From NCBI GenBank assembly GCA_965242905.1, contig CBDETM010000002.1, positions 682,001-746,000 of the forward strand: DNA of 64,000 bases, written 5' to 3'. The notes beneath the pieces were generated by a model, which worked only from the letters and a program-made list of their open reading frames with translations, was not told the origin of the DNA and searched no databases. This document shows positions 55,018 to 63,503 of the stretch, one piece after another; the stretch's first letter is position 1, and each line of letters opens with the position of its first letter. Source of the DNA: Bin5 sp965242905 (GTDB lineage Bacteria > Chloroflexota > Anaerolineae > Caldilineales > Caldilineaceae). Position numbers and translations under genes: made by a program.

Positions 55018-56706
55018 ATGAACAGATTTGTCCCATTGATCGCGCTGTTGGCAGTCCTGATCATGGTGACCGCGGCCGGTTGTGCGCCCGTGGCACCGGC
55101 GTCAGAGATGGCCGGAGAGGAAATGATGGAGGTTGTCAGCACAGGCGGCGTTAGTCTGCCTGAGGACGCTGCGCCTCTTGACCAGCAGGTGTTCCGCTCT
55201 GCAGGTATTGAAGGCAAGCATTTTGACACGATGCGCAATGAGTACGAAGGCTTCGCCTATGAGGCGACGATCGAGCAGCTGGCCAAGATGGGGCCGGAAG
55301 GCGACTGGCACCCGGCCGCGGCCGACAGCTGGGAGCTTTCGGAGGACGGCCGTACTTGGACCTTCCATCTGCGGCAGGACGCCATGTGGAGCGACGGCAC
55401 GCCGGTTACGGCCGAGGACTGGGTGTACAGCTTCCGCCGGTACCTGAACCCGGAGATGGCCAACGTATACGCCTGGTTCCTGTTTGACCTCGAGAACGGT
55501 GAGGCGTACAACAAGGGAGAGGTTGACGTAGAAGAATTGGGCGTCGAGCTGATTGACGAGTATACGTTCTCGCTCACTACCACGGTGCCGATTCCCTACT
55601 ATATGTTCAAGATCAACTGGCACGCGGCGCCGGTTCCCCGCCACATGGTGGAGGAGCACGGTGACGACTGGGCCAACGATCCGGCGACGGCGCCCAGCAA
55701 CGGCCCGTACCGCATTGCTGAGTGGAACCGGGGCAAGAGCGTGATCTTCACGCCCAATCCCTACTACACGGGAAGCTACCCGGCGACATTTGAACAGCGG
55801 ATCCAGGTGATCATTCCTGAGGTCGGCGCGCCGCTTCTGCAGATGTATCAGGCCGGCGATATTGATGGAGGGGTGGGCGTAACCGGCGATGACCTGGTGC
55901 AGGTGCTTGCTGATCCGCAGCTGAGCAAAGAGGCCTATATCAGCGTAATGAACCGCGGCGTTTACATCTATATGAACCAGCGCACGCCGCCCTTCGACAA
56001 CATCCTGGTGCGCCAAGCGTTCGCGCATGCGGTTGACCGCACGGCCCTGTGCGACAACGTCATGCGGGGAACGTGCATTCCCGCGCACGGCTTCCTGCCC
56101 AAGGACTTCCCGTGCGAGCGCAATGACGATCCCGAGTTGATCGCGTTCCAGAACTATGATCCCGAACTGGCTGCGGATCTGATGGCGCAGGCCGGCTACC
56201 CCGGCGGCGAGGGCTTCCCCGAGATGACGATCTACACCAAGGAGGGTGAATTCATCCGCGAAGCCGAAGCGATCCAGCGTATGCTGGCCGATAATCTGGG
56301 GGTCAAGCTCACACCGCAGAACGTCGAGCGGGCCTTCTACGTCGACCAGATGCGCAACGGCGAACTGAAAGTCGCCCTCAATCGCTGGGGGGCGGACTTC
56401 ATCGATCCGAGCAACTTCGTGGACTGGTGGGACGATCCCGCTGCCTCCTACTTCACCGGCTGGACCGACGAAGAGTACCGCAACCTGATCGATACGGCCC
56501 GCCCGATGGCGATGTCGACCGAGCGCTGCGACCTCTATCACGAGGCCCTCAAGATCCTGGCGCGTGACGCGATCGGCGTATTCGTAATGAACCCGGTACA
56601 GGCTGTCCTGTACAAGGACTATGTCTCAGGGCTGACCCTCACAGACGACGGCACGCTTGGCGTCTATAACATGATGCTCCTGGACAGCGCTTACATTAAA
56701 GAATAG
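55018..56706 (+). CDS. Family-5 (Dpp/Opp-type) substrate-binding lipoprotein
   Basis: 562 residues. Lipobox TAAGC (Cys22) after a short hydrophobic signal. SBP_bac_5 hallmarks: TWTFHLRQDAMWSDGTPVTA (near 117) and ILVRQAFAHAVDRTALCDNV (near 330). Aaggag at the start supports 55018 over an upstream codon at 54937. It resembles oligopeptide-binding OppA more than the other two family-5 proteins here (for example TAEDWVYSFRRYLNPEM). Heads a three-gene ATPase-less transporter. Confidence 0.89.
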   Translation: MNRFVPLIALLAVLIMVTAAGCAPVAPASEMAGEEMMEVVSTGGVSLPEDAAPLDQQVFRSAGIEGKHFDTMRNEYEGFAYEATIEQLAKMGPEGDWHPAAADSWELSEDGRTWTFHLRQDAMWSDGTPVTAEDWVYSFRRYLNPEMANVYAWFLFDLENGEAYNKGEVDVEELGVELIDEYTFSLTTTVPIPYYMFKINWHAAPVPRHMVEEHGDDWANDPATAPSNGPYRIAEWNRGKSVIFTPNPYYTGSYPATFEQRIQVIIPEVGAPLLQMYQAGDIDGGVGVTGDDLVQVLADPQLSKEAYISVMNRGVYIYMNQRTPPFDNILVRQAFAHAVDRTALCDNVMRGTCIPAHGFLPKDFPCERNDDPELIAFQNYDPELAADLMAQAGYPGGEGFPEMTIYTKEGEFIREAEAIQRMLADNLGVKLTPQNVERAFYVDQMRNGELKVALNRWGADFIDPSNFVDWWDDPAASYFTGWTDEEYRNLIDTARPMAMSTERCDLYHEALKILARDAIGVFVMNPVQAVLYKDYVSGLTLTDDGTLGVYNMMLLDSAYIKE

Positions 56707-56802
56707 TAATTGGGTGACGAGGAGAGGAGGGAGGAGCAGGTCCTCTCACCTCTCCTCTTTTCATTTCTATTTGCCCACTCTTCCACAAGGACGGAAGCAC
56801 GG

Positions 56803-57744
56803 ATGACGCGCTATGTTCTGGGACGCTTCGCCGGCATTATTGGCGTCCTGTTTATTGTATCTATCATGATCTTTCTCATGATCCACACCATACCGGGCGG
56901 CCCGTTCGACGCCATGCCGACGACATCCGAGTTCCGAGAGATTCCTGAACACATCCGCGAGAAGCTGATGGCCAAGTACGGCCTCGACAAACCGCTCTAC
57001 GTACAGTATTTCCGCTACATGTGGGCGGCGCTGCGCGGGGACTTCGGCATCTCCTTCCGCTATGGGGAGCCGGTCACGGATTTCATCAGCCGTTCCTGGC
57101 CTGCAACTGCGCAACTGGGACTGTCGGCAATGGCAATTGGCATACCAATTGGCATCGGTCTGGGAATCCTGGCCGCGCTGCGTCCAAATACGTGGTTGGA
57201 CTATCTGACCAACGTTGTTGTAATCACCACCTTTGTCACACCCGTCTTTGTTATCGCCATCATGAGCATCATCATTTTCGCGGTGATTTTGAAGTGGCTG
57301 CCTTCCGGTGGATGGGGGGAACCAAAGCAGTGGATCCTGCCCACCTTCGTCTATGCGGTCGGCCAGATCGGAGGCATGGCGCGCTTCACGCGGGCCAGCA
57401 TGGTTGATGCGATGCAGGCGGAGTATGTGCGTACGGCGCGGGCGAAAGGGCTGCGAGAGAGCGCGGTTGTGATGCGGCACGCCTTCCGTTCGGCGTCATT
57501 GCCGCTCGTCACACTCTTGGGGCCGATGGTAGTAAACCTGCTCTTAGGGTCATTCTTCATTGAAGCGATTTTTCGCATACCCGGGATCGGGGGTCAAATT
57601 ACTCTGGCCCTCTATAATCGGGATTACCCGGTGATCATGGCGCTGATCCTGCTTTGGACCTTTGCCATTGCCATCGCCTACCTCGTCACCGACCTGCTTT
57701 ACGGCGTGGTCGATCCGCGCATACGTGTCGGCGGCACCATGTAA
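56803..57744 (+). CDS. Dpp/Opp-type ABC transporter permease (DppB-like)
   Basis: 313 residues beginning MTRYVLGRFAGIIGVLFIVS. EAA loop AEYVRTARAKGLRESAVVMR near 205 and C-terminal GVVDPRI. In-frame codons to 56710 add a non-conserved stretch. OppB-like periplasmic segment MIHTIPGGPFDAMP. Confidence 0.88.
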   Translation: MTRYVLGRFAGIIGVLFIVSIMIFLMIHTIPGGPFDAMPTTSEFREIPEHIREKLMAKYGLDKPLYVQYFRYMWAALRGDFGISFRYGEPVTDFISRSWPATAQLGLSAMAIGIPIGIGLGILAALRPNTWLDYLTNVVVITTFVTPVFVIAIMSIIIFAVILKWLPSGGWGEPKQWILPTFVYAVGQIGGMARFTRASMVDAMQAEYVRTARAKGLRESAVVMRHAFRSASLPLVTLLGPMVVNLLLGSFFIEAIFRIPGIGGQITLALYNRDYPVIMALILLWTFAIAIAYLVTDLLYGVVDPRIRVGGTM

Positions 57745-57784
57745 GACGCGCCTGAGGCCGCAACAGGCGCCAAGGAGATTTACC

Positions 57785-58708
57785 ATTTCCACCTCTCCGG
57801 CGAAGCAGAATGGTGACCGGCCCAGCGCCGCCGCGCAAGCCGCCGTTCTAGCCCTCGACCTGAACTCTAAGCCTCGAAACCTGTGGGGGGACGCGGCCAG
57901 ACGGTTTTCACGCAATCTTCTGGCCATGATTTCCGTGTCTTTCGTTGTGCTTCTGATATTCCTGGCCCTATTTGCAAACGTGCTGGCGCCGGAGGGTTAT
58001 GACAACCAGCAATACGACAAGACGTGGCTCTTCCCCTCGCTTGAACATCCGATGGGCACAGACCCATTCGGCCGCGACATTCTGACACGAGTCATCTACG
58101 GTGCGCGTATTTCGCTGGCGATTGGCTTTATCAGCAATATCATCGCCCTTGCGATTGGCCTCCCTTACGGGGCGGCCGCGGCCTGGTATGGCGGCGCCGT
58201 CGACTTTGTACTCATTCGTATCATTGAAATCATCAACTCCGTACCCAATTTGCTGCTGGGCATTCTGATTATCAGCGTACTGGGGCCGGGCTTTCGCAAC
58301 GTTCTCTTTGTCTTCGCAGTCACCGGCTGGATGGGAATTGCGCGCCTGGTGCGGGGGCAGTTCCTCTCCTTGCGCGAACAGGACTACGTACTGGCTGCGA
58401 CCTGCATTGGCGTACCCAATTACCGCATCATCATCCGCCATCTGTTGCCGAACACTTTGTCTCCGATTATCGTCAGCGTAACGTTGGGCATCCCCGGCGC
58501 GATTCTGGGCGAGTCCGGCCTGAGTTTTCTGGGGATTGGCATAAACCCGCCGCTTCCCAGCTGGGGGCGTATGCTCAATGACTATCTCAGCGCGATTCAG
58601 TCGCACTGGTATCTGGCCTTTTTCCCGGGCTTGATGATCGCGCTGGCGATGTACGCATTCACGCTGATGGGAGACGGGCTTCAGGATGCTCTGGACCCGA
58701 CCAAGTAG
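57785..58708 (+). CDS. Dpp/Opp-type ABC transporter permease (DppC-like), probable ATT start
   Basis: 307 residues if begun at ATT 57785. HPMGTDPFGRDILTRV near 78, EAA loop QDYVLAATCIGVPNYRIIIR near 200, and GDGLQDALDPTK at the end are canonical. There is no ATG, GTG or TTG between the previous stop (57744) and the first membrane helix except ATG 57928, inside that helix. An ideal aaggag (57772-57777) lies 7 bases before ATT 57785. A GTG at 57725 overlapping the previous gene is the alternative. Confidence 0.8.
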   Translation: MSTSPAKQNGDRPSAAAQAAVLALDLNSKPRNLWGDAARRFSRNLLAMISVSFVVLLIFLALFANVLAPEGYDNQQYDKTWLFPSLEHPMGTDPFGRDILTRVIYGARISLAIGFISNIIALAIGLPYGAAAAWYGGAVDFVLIRIIEIINSVPNLLLGILIISVLGPGFRNVLFVFAVTGWMGIARLVRGQFLSLREQDYVLAATCIGVPNYRIIIRHLLPNTLSPIIVSVTLGIPGAILGESGLSFLGIGINPPLPSWGRMLNDYLSAIQSHWYLAFFPGLMIALAMYAFTLMGDGLQDALDPTK

Positions 58709-58795
58709 GTCATTGGCGGACGGGCGAGACGCGGCGACTGGAAAAGTCTCCCAGCAGCAAGAACAGCCCCCTTCCACTTTCAATCGGATATTTCA

Positions 58796-60016
58796 ATGGA
58801 CAGCGAACAAGGCGTGTCCGACGGCTGCCCCTTCAGCCGACTGCGCGCGGATATCCCTCTAACCAGCCAATACATATATCTGAACAGCTGTACTTTCGGG
58901 CCTGTTCTGCGGTCAGTCCAGCGTTGCATGGCGGATGCGCTGCGGGAGGAGAACGAGGAGATCATCGCGATTCGCGGGAAGGAGGCGGGCGTAAGCTTCT
59001 ATGAACGCGCGGAGAGGGCGCGTCAGAGTGCAGCGGAACTGTTGGGGGTGTCGACGGCGGACGTTGCGTGGGTTTACAATACGACGACCGCTTCGCGGCT
59101 GGCGATCATGAGCGTGGACTGGCAGGCGGGCGACAAGCTGGCGGTGACGGACGTCGAACATCTCAGCACGCACCGGGCGGCGAGAGGTCTGGCGCAGGGT
59201 CGGGGCGTGGAAGTCACGGTTATTCCCACGGCTGAGCCACATGAGGGAATTTACCGGGGGCCCTCGTACTTCCTGGAGCAGTTGGACCAGATGCTGACGC
59301 CTGCGCACCGGCTGCTGGTGATCAGCCATGTCTCCAACATTGACGGGCGGCGGTTTCCGGTAATCGAAGCGACGCGCCTCGCGCGGTTACGGGGGGTCAA
59401 GACGCTGGTGGACGGGGCGCAGTCGGTGGGTATGATTGGGGTCGATGCGAAGGAGATCGGCGCCGAGTTTTTCAGCGGCTCTGTGCACAAGTGGCTGATG
59501 GGGCCGCCGGGAATCGGATTTCTGGTGGTTTCCGACGAGGGCAAGAAGGACTACAATCCTTTTTGTCTCCCTCTGCCAACGGACGCCGGTGGCCGCACTG
59601 ACGGTAGTCTGATGGCTGCGGGGGCCCTGAATGAGTTGGGTACGCAGAATTATGCCTTGCGGATAGGCGCAGGCGCATGCGTGGAGACGGCGCAGCGAAC
59701 AGGACTGGAGAAAATCGAAGAGCAATGTCGTTCGTTGACTGAGCGGCTGCGTGCCGGCTTGTGCAATGTCCCAGGGATCCGCGTCGCCAGCCCGGCGAAG
59801 TGGGAACACTCGTCGAGCGTGACGACAGTTCAACTGCAGGATGGGACACCTGACCGCTGTCTGAAGCTGGTTGAACGCTTGTTGGAAGAATATCGAATCG
59901 TCGTAAAATACCGTCCGGAGATCTGCGGTGTGCGCATTGGCGTTGCCGCATTCAATACTGCTGAGGAAGTGGAGCAGTTACTTACCGCACTGGGCCGCCT
60001 TTCCGCTCAGGTCTAA
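58796..60016 (+). CDS. Class V aminotransferase (cysteine desulfurase-like)
   Basis: 406 residues: YNTTTASRLAIMS (phosphate region, about 94), ISHVSNIDGRRFP, D206 in LVDGAQSVG and Schiff-base K232 in GSVHKWLMGPPGIG. Related to but clearly diverged from the enzyme at 53646. The two bracket the third Dpp-type transporter, suggesting a common amine-containing substrate. Confidence 0.83.
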   Translation: MDSEQGVSDGCPFSRLRADIPLTSQYIYLNSCTFGPVLRSVQRCMADALREENEEIIAIRGKEAGVSFYERAERARQSAAELLGVSTADVAWVYNTTTASRLAIMSVDWQAGDKLAVTDVEHLSTHRAARGLAQGRGVEVTVIPTAEPHEGIYRGPSYFLEQLDQMLTPAHRLLVISHVSNIDGRRFPVIEATRLARLRGVKTLVDGAQSVGMIGVDAKEIGAEFFSGSVHKWLMGPPGIGFLVVSDEGKKDYNPFCLPLPTDAGGRTDGSLMAAGALNELGTQNYALRIGAGACVETAQRTGLEKIEEQCRSLTERLRAGLCNVPGIRVASPAKWEHSSSVTTVQLQDGTPDRCLKLVERLLEEYRIVVKYRPEICGVRIGVAAFNTAEEVEQLLTALGRLSAQV

Positions 60017-60043
60017 ACAGCAGAGAGGAAGATTGAACCAACC

Positions 60044-61807
60044 ATGTCAGAAACAAGCAACCGTACGCCAATTATTGCGATCAACACGCCGACGCCCCCT
60101 CCCTACTGGGCGCTGCTGCAGTGGGAACTGATCCGCAGCCAAACAGAGGCCGTCGAGGAGTTTTATGACCGTTATTTCGACGAGCGCGGCTACCTGCTTT
60201 GCGTTCCTCGCTGGGGCGGCGATGACGGGCCGGATGACGCCGCTGAAAATCTGGCGGGATGGACCATGCTGCACGCGCTGGGCGCGCCTGACCGTGTCTT
60301 GGAGCTGTATAAGAAGGGCTGGGAGGGTCATCTGCGCCAGTACACCGAGACCAAGACGGTGGAGGTGCCGTTTGCCCGCGACGGGATGTATTACAAAGAG
60401 TTTCCGGTCATGTTCGACTGGATGCACAACGGCGAGGGCTTTTCAGTTTTCTTCCTGCAGCCGCTGTCTGACCCGTATAACCACCTGGCGCGGCAGCGGA
60501 TGCAACGCTTTGCCGGCTTCTATATGGGCACCGATCCCCAGGCTCACAATTATGACCCGGAGCACAGAGTCATTCGCAGCATGTTTAACGGCAGCCGCGG
60601 CCCGCTGATGCGCAAGTCGACCGGTCTTGACTGGGCAGGCGATTCGCTTGAAATCGAAGGCCGCTTCAAGCCGGGGCACGGCGAGAGAAACTATGCCGAA
60701 ATGGTGGCCCACTTTGAGGAGTATAACGACGTGGTCGGCGACCACCCGCTCAATTTGTCGACGACGACGCTGGCTTTCAACGCCTATATGCAGACGGGGG
60801 ACGCCAAGTACAAGGCGTGGCTGGTCGATTACATCGATGCCTGGTGCGAACGGACAGAGGCGAATGGGGGCATCACCCCCACGAACATCGGGCTGGACGG
60901 CACTATTGGCGGGGCATGTGACGGCAAGTGGTACGGCGGGGTCTATGGCTGGGGATTTACGGTGACAGTGCCGCAGACAGGGGAATTGGCGCACCGGCCG
61001 TTTTTTCTGCACCGCGTCCATTACGGATTCGGCAACGGGCTGTTGATGACCGGCGACCAGAGTTATGTGGACACGTGGCGCGGCGTCATCGACAACGTAA
61101 ACGCAAACAGCAAGACAAGCGGCGGGCAGACACTCTACCCTCACATGTACGGGGACAAAGGCTGGTATGACTACACGCCGGAGCCGTTCAACACGGGGGC
61201 GCTGGAAGTGTACTACTGGTCAATGGACCGGGCGGACCTGGCGCGGGTGCAGGAGAACGAGTGGGTACAGTTTCTGGAAGGGGACAACCCTGACTACCCG
61301 GTCACCGCGCTGCTGGAGGATCTGAAAGAGGTGCGAGAGAGAATCGGCAAGGTGCGCAGCGACAGCAGTTCGCCGGATACGCGCATGTCTGACGACATGA
61401 ACGGGTTCAATCCCGCAATGGTGAGCCGGCTGACGGAGCTTATGCTGGGCGGCCTGCCGACGGAGCGGCTGGGGTTTCCTCTCCACAGTCGTGTGCGCTA
61501 CTTCAGTCCGACGCGGCAGAGGGCCGGCATTCCGGAGGATGTTGGCGCGCTGGTCGAGAGCTTGCGTGATGACGGGATGACGCTGACTTTGGTCAATACT
61601 GACCAGCTTAAGTCACGCACCGTCGTCGTCCAGGGCGGCGCGTATGCGGAGCATCAGTTCCTGAGTGTTACGCAGAACGGAGAAACGACTGCAATAGATG
61701 GCGACAACTTCACCGTGCGGCTTGGGCCGGGGTGCGGCAGCAGACTGCAGATTCGGATGGCGCGCTATGCCAACCGACCTACCTGCGCCTTCCCGTGGGC
61801 TCGGTAG
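60044..61807 (+). CDS. Uncharacterised protein, predicted alpha/alpha-barrel glycosidase-like
   Basis: 587 residues, no signal peptide and no confident family. The first 450 residues consist of helical hairpins with conserved aromatic or Gly-rich loops (GGDDGPDDAAENLAGW, NLSTTTLAFNAYMQTGD, GGVYGWGFTV, GFGNGLLMTGDQSYVD), a layout like (alpha/alpha)6-toroid glycosidases or lyases. About 100 beta-rich residues follow (SRTVVVQGGAYAEHQFLSV). Placed before two sulfatases, a role in sulfated-glycan breakdown is an inference. Confidence 0.5.
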   Translation: MSETSNRTPIIAINTPTPPPYWALLQWELIRSQTEAVEEFYDRYFDERGYLLCVPRWGGDDGPDDAAENLAGWTMLHALGAPDRVLELYKKGWEGHLRQYTETKTVEVPFARDGMYYKEFPVMFDWMHNGEGFSVFFLQPLSDPYNHLARQRMQRFAGFYMGTDPQAHNYDPEHRVIRSMFNGSRGPLMRKSTGLDWAGDSLEIEGRFKPGHGERNYAEMVAHFEEYNDVVGDHPLNLSTTTLAFNAYMQTGDAKYKAWLVDYIDAWCERTEANGGITPTNIGLDGTIGGACDGKWYGGVYGWGFTVTVPQTGELAHRPFFLHRVHYGFGNGLLMTGDQSYVDTWRGVIDNVNANSKTSGGQTLYPHMYGDKGWYDYTPEPFNTGALEVYYWSMDRADLARVQENEWVQFLEGDNPDYPVTALLEDLKEVRERIGKVRSDSSSPDTRMSDDMNGFNPAMVSRLTELMLGGLPTERLGFPLHSRVRYFSPTRQRAGIPEDVGALVESLRDDGMTLTLVNTDQLKSRTVVVQGGAYAEHQFLSVTQNGETTAIDGDNFTVRLGPGCGSRLQIRMARYANRPTCAFPWAR

Positions 61808-61907
61808 AAGGCTCTGGAAGACTGGAAGGTCGACAGTTTCGAGAATCGTTCCCCCCGGCGGCGTCTACTGGTGCGCGCTCGACCCTTTGGAAGAGAAAGG
61901 CAATTTC

Positions 61908-63410
61908 ATGGCAGACGAGAGTAAACCCAACGTCCTGATCTTTTTCTGCGACCAGTTGCGCCTCGATTTACTGGCCTGCTATGGGGAGACGCTCGTGCGT
62001 ACGCCGAACATTTCTGCCCTGGCGCAGGACTCCTGTGTTTTCGAGCGGGCGTATACGCCCTGTGCGATCTGCTCGCCTGCTCGCGCCAGCCTACTTACCG
62101 GCCTCTACCCCCACGGCCACCACATGTTTAACAATTCGACCCCTGGATATTCCTACTGCGAGCATATGCGGCCCGGCGTCAGGATGATTCAGGACTGGAT
62201 CGAAGAGGAGAGCGACTACGAGTCGGCCTGGTTTGGGAAGTGGCACGTCGGTCCTGCTCAAGACCTGTTTGACTCCCGCTTCCATCATACTCAAAAGCCT
62301 TACGAAGGCGGGCCCGAATTTCTGACCAGTTCTCACTGGCATCCCAGCACACGCATCGCGCCCCTGGTGGAAAGCGTCGGGCGGGGCACGGCAGGTACGC
62401 TGGATGTGGGGCTGGAGGGATTCCCCGATGTTGTTGCGGCCCGCTACTCTCAGGAGTTCCTGAACAACCGCGACGGGACGAGGCCCTTTTTCCTAACCTG
62501 TTCCTTCCCAGGGCCGCACAGCCCGTGGATGGTCCCAGACGAGTGGGGCATTCGTTACGACGCGGCCGAAATCGAATTGTGGCCCAATCGCTTTGACAGT
62601 TTTGAAGGAAAACCGATTAACCAGAGAAAGCTGCGCCTGATGCAGGAGATTCGCGGGAAGGAGCTCTTGCGGTCCGCTGCACGCCCGCTGCCGGAGGGGG
62701 ATTCCCGTCAGACTCAGGAGATGAAGGACCGGGCGTTGCAGGAGTTGCTGGCCTGTTGCTTTTCCTACATGGAGCTTATCGACCTGATGGTAGGAGAAGT
62801 GGTGGCAACGCTCAAGGACCTGGGTCTGTATGAGGAGACAGCCATCGTCTTCACGGCGGATCATGGCGATATGGCCGGTTCCCATGGCCTTATGAACAAG
62901 GGCGCGTACATGTATGACGAGATCTACCGTATACCCCTGCTTGTAAAGTCCCCGGGAACGCCCCAACCCAGGCGCAGCGGCGCGTTTGTGCATTTGATGG
63001 ATGTAACCGCGACCTGTCTGCACTTGATGACGGGGGATAAACAGGAGAGCATGATGGGGCAAGGCCTGCACGGCGAGTCATTGCTTCCCCTCGTGCAGGG
63101 AAAGGATGACTGGGGTCGGGCAATGCACTACGCCGAGTACCACGGCGACTGGTACGGTCACTATTCAGCGCGGATGGTGACGGACGGGCGCTGGAAGCTG
63201 GTGTGGAATCTGACGGACTTGTGCGAGCTGTATGATCTGGAAAACGATCCCCATGAGCTACGCAATTGCTTCTATGATCCTGACTACGAAGATGTGCGCG
63301 CAAGCTACTTCGACTATCTGATGACGGAGGCGCAGCGTACGGACGACGCGCAGTTGCGGCTGCTCCTGCCGCAAGTCGAGATTGCGGCACGGGGAACGGC
63401 CGGCCTCTGA
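61908..63410 (+). CDS. Type I (Cys-type) sulfatase, tandem copy A
   Basis: 500 residues. The formylglycine motif is C55-S-P-A-R59 (AICSPARASLLTG), metal-binding residues CDQLR (near 14-18) and DHGDMAGSHG near 310, and GKWHVG near 106. The start at 61908 is chosen because the upstream frame to 61698 overlaps the previous gene. No signal peptide, so it should act in the cytoplasm on imported sulfated sugars, or be exported by another route. No formylglycine-generating or anaerobic maturase gene is in the window. Confidence 0.88.
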   Translation: MADESKPNVLIFFCDQLRLDLLACYGETLVRTPNISALAQDSCVFERAYTPCAICSPARASLLTGLYPHGHHMFNNSTPGYSYCEHMRPGVRMIQDWIEEESDYESAWFGKWHVGPAQDLFDSRFHHTQKPYEGGPEFLTSSHWHPSTRIAPLVESVGRGTAGTLDVGLEGFPDVVAARYSQEFLNNRDGTRPFFLTCSFPGPHSPWMVPDEWGIRYDAAEIELWPNRFDSFEGKPINQRKLRLMQEIRGKELLRSAARPLPEGDSRQTQEMKDRALQELLACCFSYMELIDLMVGEVVATLKDLGLYEETAIVFTADHGDMAGSHGLMNKGAYMYDEIYRIPLLVKSPGTPQPRRSGAFVHLMDVTATCLHLMTGDKQESMMGQGLHGESLLPLVQGKDDWGRAMHYAEYHGDWYGHYSARMVTDGRWKLVWNLTDLCELYDLENDPHELRNCFYDPDYEDVRASYFDYLMTEAQRTDDAQLRLLLPQVEIAARGTAGL

Positions 63411-63503
63411 TCCCAACGAAGGGCAAATTCCAGAACGGCAGTCACTGCTTTATTTGTGCTAGCCTGCGCTCGTTCGACGACGCATACGGAACAGGCAGTT
63501 TGT

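Noticed and set aside
55102..56541. Long open frame on the minus strand (479 codons)
   Set aside because: It lies antisense to a clear family-5 binding protein and has no recognisable motif; it is a GC-driven shadow.
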